DNA of 64,000 nt. It comes from an uncultured Pseudomonadota bacterium. GTDB lineage: Bacteria; Pseudomonadota; Gammaproteobacteria; Burkholderiales; JALYOK01. The first letter of the stretch is position 1. Each line of letters starts with the position of its first letter. Location: positions 62,001 through 126,000 of the forward strand of contig CADEHE010000012.1 of NCBI GenBank assembly GCA_902826775.1, given 5' to 3'. Shown here one piece after another: positions 60,959 to 64,000 of the stretch. The notes beneath the pieces are model-generated. The model was not told where the DNA came from. It did no database searches and was given only the letters and a program-made list of their open reading frames with translations. The translations under genes and the position numbers were made by a program.

Positions 60959-61570
60959 CTAACGGGAGGGGCGCAGCATGGTGGTGATAAGCGGAGCACC
61001 GCCGTACTGAATCTGCGACACGACTTCGAAACCAAAGCGCTTGTACAGCGGCACGTTCGCTGGGTTGATGGCTTCCAAGTAGGCTGCCGCGTGTTCTCTG
61101 TCGCACGCTTCCAACCCATGGCTGAGTAAGCTCGACCCATAGCCCTTTCCTTGCCGCCGCGGGTCGACGCCGATGACCGGCAAGTGCCAGTGCGGGAATG
61201 CAGGATGCGATTGACCTACGCGCTCGAACGCCGCGAAAACTTCAGGCTGAAGACTGCTCTCCACGCCGCTTTGCAGCACGCCACCCAAGCCGTCGACGTC
61301 AGGCGCAACATCGGGCGGTAGCCAGAGTGCAGCCGCTTGGAAATCGAGCGTGCGATACGCCGAACCGTTGTCGAATGCGCGCCCGCCGAAGCAGCTCAAC
61401 AATTTTGGAAAGTAGCTGAGGTACTGCAGCGGGTCCGGAAACATCCACCGGATGAACGGGTCAGCAGTAAACGCGGTCACGAGCGTCGCCATGACTCGCT
61501 CTCGGTCTTCGCACGCCGCGCACTTAGCCGCCAGAGGGCTCGGGTCGCTGTTTGGATTGCTGGTGCTCAC
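60959..61570 (-). CDS. GNAT family N-acetyltransferase
   Basis: A 203-residue GNAT protein with the acetyl-CoA motif GVDPRRQGKGYGSSLLSHGL and LYKRFGFEVVSQ. The N-terminal region with TADPFIRWMFPD is like acetyltransferases of small molecules or antibiotics. Its start overlaps the stop of the cupin gene by 4 bp (61567-61570), so they form one transcription unit. The substrate is unknown. Confidence 0.85.
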   Translation of the reverse strand: MSTSNPNSDPSPLAAKCAACEDRERVMATLVTAFTADPFIRWMFPDPLQYLSYFPKLLSCFGGRAFDNGSAYRTLDFQAAALWLPPDVAPDVDGLGGVLQSGVESSLQPEVFAAFERVGQSHPAFPHWHLPVIGVDPRRQGKGYGSSLLSHGLEACDREHAAAYLEAINPANVPLYKRFGFEVVSQIQYGGAPLITTMLRPSR

Positions 61571-62004
61571 TTTGACACGGGCACAATGAACTCGCGGCCG
61601 GTTTTCAGCACGAACACCGCCAACGCGCTTGCAGGGTGGTCGGCGCTGGTGTTTCGCAGCAGGGAGTGCACGACGTTGCGCGGTTCATGGAACATGGAGC
61701 CGGCGTTGTAAGTGGCTTTGCGCCCATCCAATTCGACCTCGATGCCGCCCTGCAGGACGTATACGAACAGGTCCGCATCATGCCGGTGCGGCGCTGCATC
61801 TTGTCCTCCGGGGACCATGTCCAGTCGAACCGCAAGCATTTCGTAGTCTGCCAGCCCGGTGTCGCTCATCGCCTGCTTCATGACAGGCGTGATCGAGTAC
61901 GGCGGCTGCGGTACGTTTGCTTCTTGCTTGGCATCATTTTCGTGAGCGAAGCCTGCGGCGGAATACAAGCAGACGAAGAGAGCTAGTGATTGGCGTAGTG
62001 GCAT
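61567..62004 (-). CDS. Exported cupin-domain protein
   Basis: A 145-residue protein with a signal peptide (residues 1-20, MPLRQSLALFVCLYSAAGFA) and a cupin fold (PHRHDADLFVYVLQGG, then VELDGRKATYNAG and FHEPRNVVHSL). Metal-binding His residues lie in HRHD and in VVHS. GGAGGAG is just before the start at 62004. It is the first gene of the leftward operon and divergent from the MocR regulator gene. Confidence 0.82.
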   Translation of the reverse strand: MPLRQSLALFVCLYSAAGFAHENDAKQEANVPQPPYSITPVMKQAMSDTGLADYEMLAVRLDMVPGGQDAAPHRHDADLFVYVLQGGIEVELDGRKATYNAGSMFHEPRNVVHSLLRNTSADHPASALAVFVLKTGREFIVPVSK

Positions 62005-62049
62005 TGCTTGCTCCTCCAGGTTGGGTGAGGAAAGCCTAACGATAGTGAT

Positions 62050-63606
62050 GTGGTGAGCTTGGGTAAAGCGCCAGTTTTTGTTAAATTCAAGGTACCAGTT
62101 GTAGAGGCGGCAATAGACAAAGTGTGCAACAGGTTTGGCGAACTCTTCGAGGCGCTGTCCCTCTCTGAGGGTAGCGGCGAGTATCTGCATCGCAGGCTCT
62201 ACGCCGAACTTCGCCAGGCCATACTCACAGGGCGCGTACCGGCGCAGAGCCGACTACCGTCCTCGCGCGCATTTGCTCAAAGTCTTGGGCTATCGCGCAA
62301 TACGGTGAATACAGCGCTCGCCCAACTGACCGCCGAGGGATACGTGCGCGCGAAACCGGGTTCGGGCACTTTTGTGGCCGACCTCAGACCGAGCGAACGT
62401 GCAGCAGTGCCGCGCGCCGCAGTTGAACGGCATGCGGCCCGGGTCGCCATCGTGCCGGCCCGGCGGGCGCGTATGCTCGAGGGTGCCGGCAGCACACTCG
62501 CAGAATTGCGCTATCGGTATGACTCGCCGCCCAAACCTTTTCGCATTGGCGTGCCGGCGATCGCGGATTTTCCTTTGGCCTTGTGGCGCCGCATCGTAGC
62601 GCGCGCGCATCGTCGCATCCCCCAGCATGCACTCGGAGATTCCGACCCCGCCGGGCTGCCGCAACTGCGTCAGGCGATTATCGGATATCTGAGCGCGTTT
62701 CGAGGCATCAAGTGCGAGCCGGAGCAACTGATCCTCACCGCTGGATCACAGCAAGCACTCGATCTGCTGGTGCGTGTCGCCACCGACCCCGGCGACACGG
62801 TCTTGATGGAAGACCCGGGATACATTGGAGCGAGCGGCTGTTTTCGGGCCGCAGGCGTGCGTTTGAAAGGCCTTCCTATCGACGCCGAGGGAATGTGTCT
62901 ACCACCTAAGTCTTGGCGCTCGCATCCGAGACTCATCTACTGCACCCCCTCCAGCCAAATGCCGTTAGGCCTTCCCATGACGTATGCGCGCCGAGAGGCG
63001 CTGTTAGCGTTTGCGGAGCAACACTCGGCCTGGATCATTGAGGATGACTACGATGGCGAGTACCGCTACGATTCCAGACCGCTGCCTACGCTTTACAGTA
63101 TTTGCGAGACTGGCCGTGTCATTTACTTGGGCACTTTCAGTAAGACGCTGTTTCCGGGCTTGCGCATCGGCTACGCCATCGTTCCGCCCGAGTTGGTGGA
63201 GGCGGTCACAGTAATGCGCTTTCTCACGTCCTGGCATCTACCGGCGCTGGAGCAACACGCGCTCGCGGAATTTATCGAAAGCGGAGATTTCGCGCGCCAT
63301 GTACGACGTTCGCGCGCGCGCTACCGGGAACGCGCGCAGGCCATCTTTGAAGCAGGCAAACGTTGGCTGCCGCCAAGCCATGCTATCGCGAGTCCCGCTT
63401 CCGGACTCAATGCCTTGATGCGCGCGCCCGGCACCGAGAACCACGAGCGCCGCATCCGTAACGCCGCCCGGCAAGGCATCGAACTCAGCCCGCTCGCTAT
63501 GTTCGCCGTTGAGCGCGATCCGGGGCCAGGATATGTGCTTGGATTCGCCCCCTTCGATCCGGACACGATTTGGAAGGCGGTTCGCCTTCTAGGGGAACTC
63601 ATCTGA
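62050..63606 (+). CDS. MocR-type GntR/aminotransferase regulator
   Basis: A 518-residue regulator (start uncertain among GTG codons 62050-62119). Residues about 50-110 form a GntR winged helix (LYAELRQAILTGRVPAQSRL, GLSRNTVNTALAQLTAEGYV), followed by a fold-type I aminotransferase domain with TAGSQQALDLLVRVATDPGD, DDYDGEYRYD and the PLP Lys in TFSKTLFPGLRIGY. MocR proteins sense PLP or an amine through the aminotransferase domain. It is divergent from the cupin-GNAT-DJ-1-AzoR operon across 45 bp, so it probably controls that operon. Confidence 0.9.
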   Translation: MVSLGKAPVFVKFKVPVVEAAIDKVCNRFGELFEALSLSEGSGEYLHRRLYAELRQAILTGRVPAQSRLPSSRAFAQSLGLSRNTVNTALAQLTAEGYVRAKPGSGTFVADLRPSERAAVPRAAVERHAARVAIVPARRARMLEGAGSTLAELRYRYDSPPKPFRIGVPAIADFPLALWRRIVARAHRRIPQHALGDSDPAGLPQLRQAIIGYLSAFRGIKCEPEQLILTAGSQQALDLLVRVATDPGDTVLMEDPGYIGASGCFRAAGVRLKGLPIDAEGMCLPPKSWRSHPRLIYCTPSSQMPLGLPMTYARREALLAFAEQHSAWIIEDDYDGEYRYDSRPLPTLYSICETGRVIYLGTFSKTLFPGLRIGYAIVPPELVEAVTVMRFLTSWHLPALEQHALAEFIESGDFARHVRRSRARYRERAQAIFEAGKRWLPPSHAIASPASGLNALMRAPGTENHERRIRNAARQGIELSPLAMFAVERDPGPGYVLGFAPFDPDTIWKAVRLLGELI

Positions 63607-63799
63607 GGTGTGGCAGAGTGTAGGGTGCGCCCCCGCAAAGTCGGCTTCGCTCCTAAACTGCCCTTTTGCCTTGCACAAGACAATGGCACTGGCCGGAACC
63701 AGCCATTCTCGTACCGTCACTCAGAGCCGACAGCAGCGTCTACGAAATGTCCGTGTCCTTCTCTGGGGCTGTTCGCGGCCCGCGCGCAATGGCGGGTCG

Positions 63800-64000
63800 C
63801 TAGTGCAACGCCGCCGCCAGCTTCCGCCGGTACTCGCTGACCAACTCGTCTTGATCGGCGATGAGGTTGAACACCGATATCATCGTCTTGCGGCCGGCGT
63901 CGTCGCCGAAGCTGCGGTCGCGGCGGATGATTTCCAGCAATTCGTCCATGGCTTGCGCGTAGGCGCGCTGCGTGACGAGTAAATTCGCGAGTTGCAGGCG
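63800..64000 (-). CDS. 3' end of CnoX/YbbN-like gene, partial
   Basis: The TAG stop is at 63800-63802; the frame continues past the window edge. The encoded end is ADQDELVSEYRRKLAAALH, identical in protein to the shorter copy at 59237-59521 except for about one residue. It probably is the intact paralogue of a thioredoxin-like co-chaperone with C-terminal TPRs, but its N-terminal half cannot be seen. Confidence 0.75.
   Translation of the reverse strand, partial: RLQLANLLVTQRAYAQAMDELLEIIRRDRSFGDDAGRKTMISVFNLIADQDELVSEYRRKLAAALH
63803..64000. repeat. Direct repeat, right copy
   Basis: Matches 59240-59437 at about 95% identity; the match reaches the window end and may extend further. See the left copy. 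Confidence 0.9.

Noticed and set aside
1..64000. tRNA, rRNA, CRISPR and intact insertion sequences
   Set aside because: I looked for cloverleaf-like stretches, regularly spaced repeats and transposase motifs and found none I could support.

Overview
The window looks like a chromosomal stretch of a GC-rich betaproteobacterium (Burkholderiales/Nitrosomonadales type). The evidence is the block hda - HAD phosphatase - pcnB - folK - deoxynucleoside kinase - panB - panC - tadA, a PEP-CTERM sorted protein, a Janthinobacterium/Legionella-like alpha-hydroxyketone quorum-sensing set and a Pseudomonas-like REP hairpin. I saw no rRNA, tRNA, CRISPR array, intact transposase or prophage.

Layout. 0-5.3 kb: a Tat-exported intradiol dioxygenase and a complete leftward lar operon (larC-larE-larB-larA) for the nickel-pincer enzyme LarA and its cofactor. 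5.5-10.1 kb: a three-gene conflict/signalling-type cluster. It has a protein with an N-terminal deoxyribosyltransferase-like domain, a TPR-rich middle and a SLOG-like C-terminus, then two membrane-anchored TIR proteins. 10.1-13.9 kb: an epoxide-hydrolase-like enzyme, a PEP-CTERM protein, a CoA-transferase B subunit and a histidine phosphatase. 14.1-17.8 kb: a CqsS/LqsS-like six-TM kinase, an LqsR-like response regulator and a CqsA/LqsA-like synthase. The matching CoA-transferase A subunit follows at 18.2-19.0 kb. 19-27 kb: small redox/cupin genes, nadA and two c-di-GMP proteins. 27-35.7 kb: an ethanolamine-type module (permease, glutamine-synthetase-like ligase, Fe-alcohol dehydrogenase, aldehyde dehydrogenase), then RidA and DadA.

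35.7-47.9 kb is housekeeping: hda, pcnB, folK, dNK, panBC, tadA, sulfurtransferase and dnaE. A small gene with a double-glycine-type leader sits between panC and tadA. 47.8-50 kb: a truncated LysR gene behind a manganese (yybP-ykoY-like) leader, and, divergently, a second such leader in front of a TerC-universal stress protein fusion. 50-52.5 kb: a GNAT-class V aminotransferase fusion, acylphosphatase and a GGQ rescue factor. 52.8-56.3 kb: a methanethiol oxidase cluster (mtoX, SCO, di-haem peroxidase/MauG). 56.4-59.1 kb: DUF1993, a RIO kinase and a methyltransferase. 59.2-64 kb: an accessory operon (cupin, GNAT, DJ-1/PfpI, azoreductase) divergent from a MocR regulator. It is bracketed by two about 95% identical copies of the 3' end of a thioredoxin/TPR (CnoX-like) gene.

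The best candidates for undescribed biology are the TIR/SLOG cluster, the quorum-sensing genes lying between two CoA-transferase subunit genes, the divergent manganese leaders (one orphaned) and the double-glycine peptide. All functions are inferred from sequence patterns; no database search was run.
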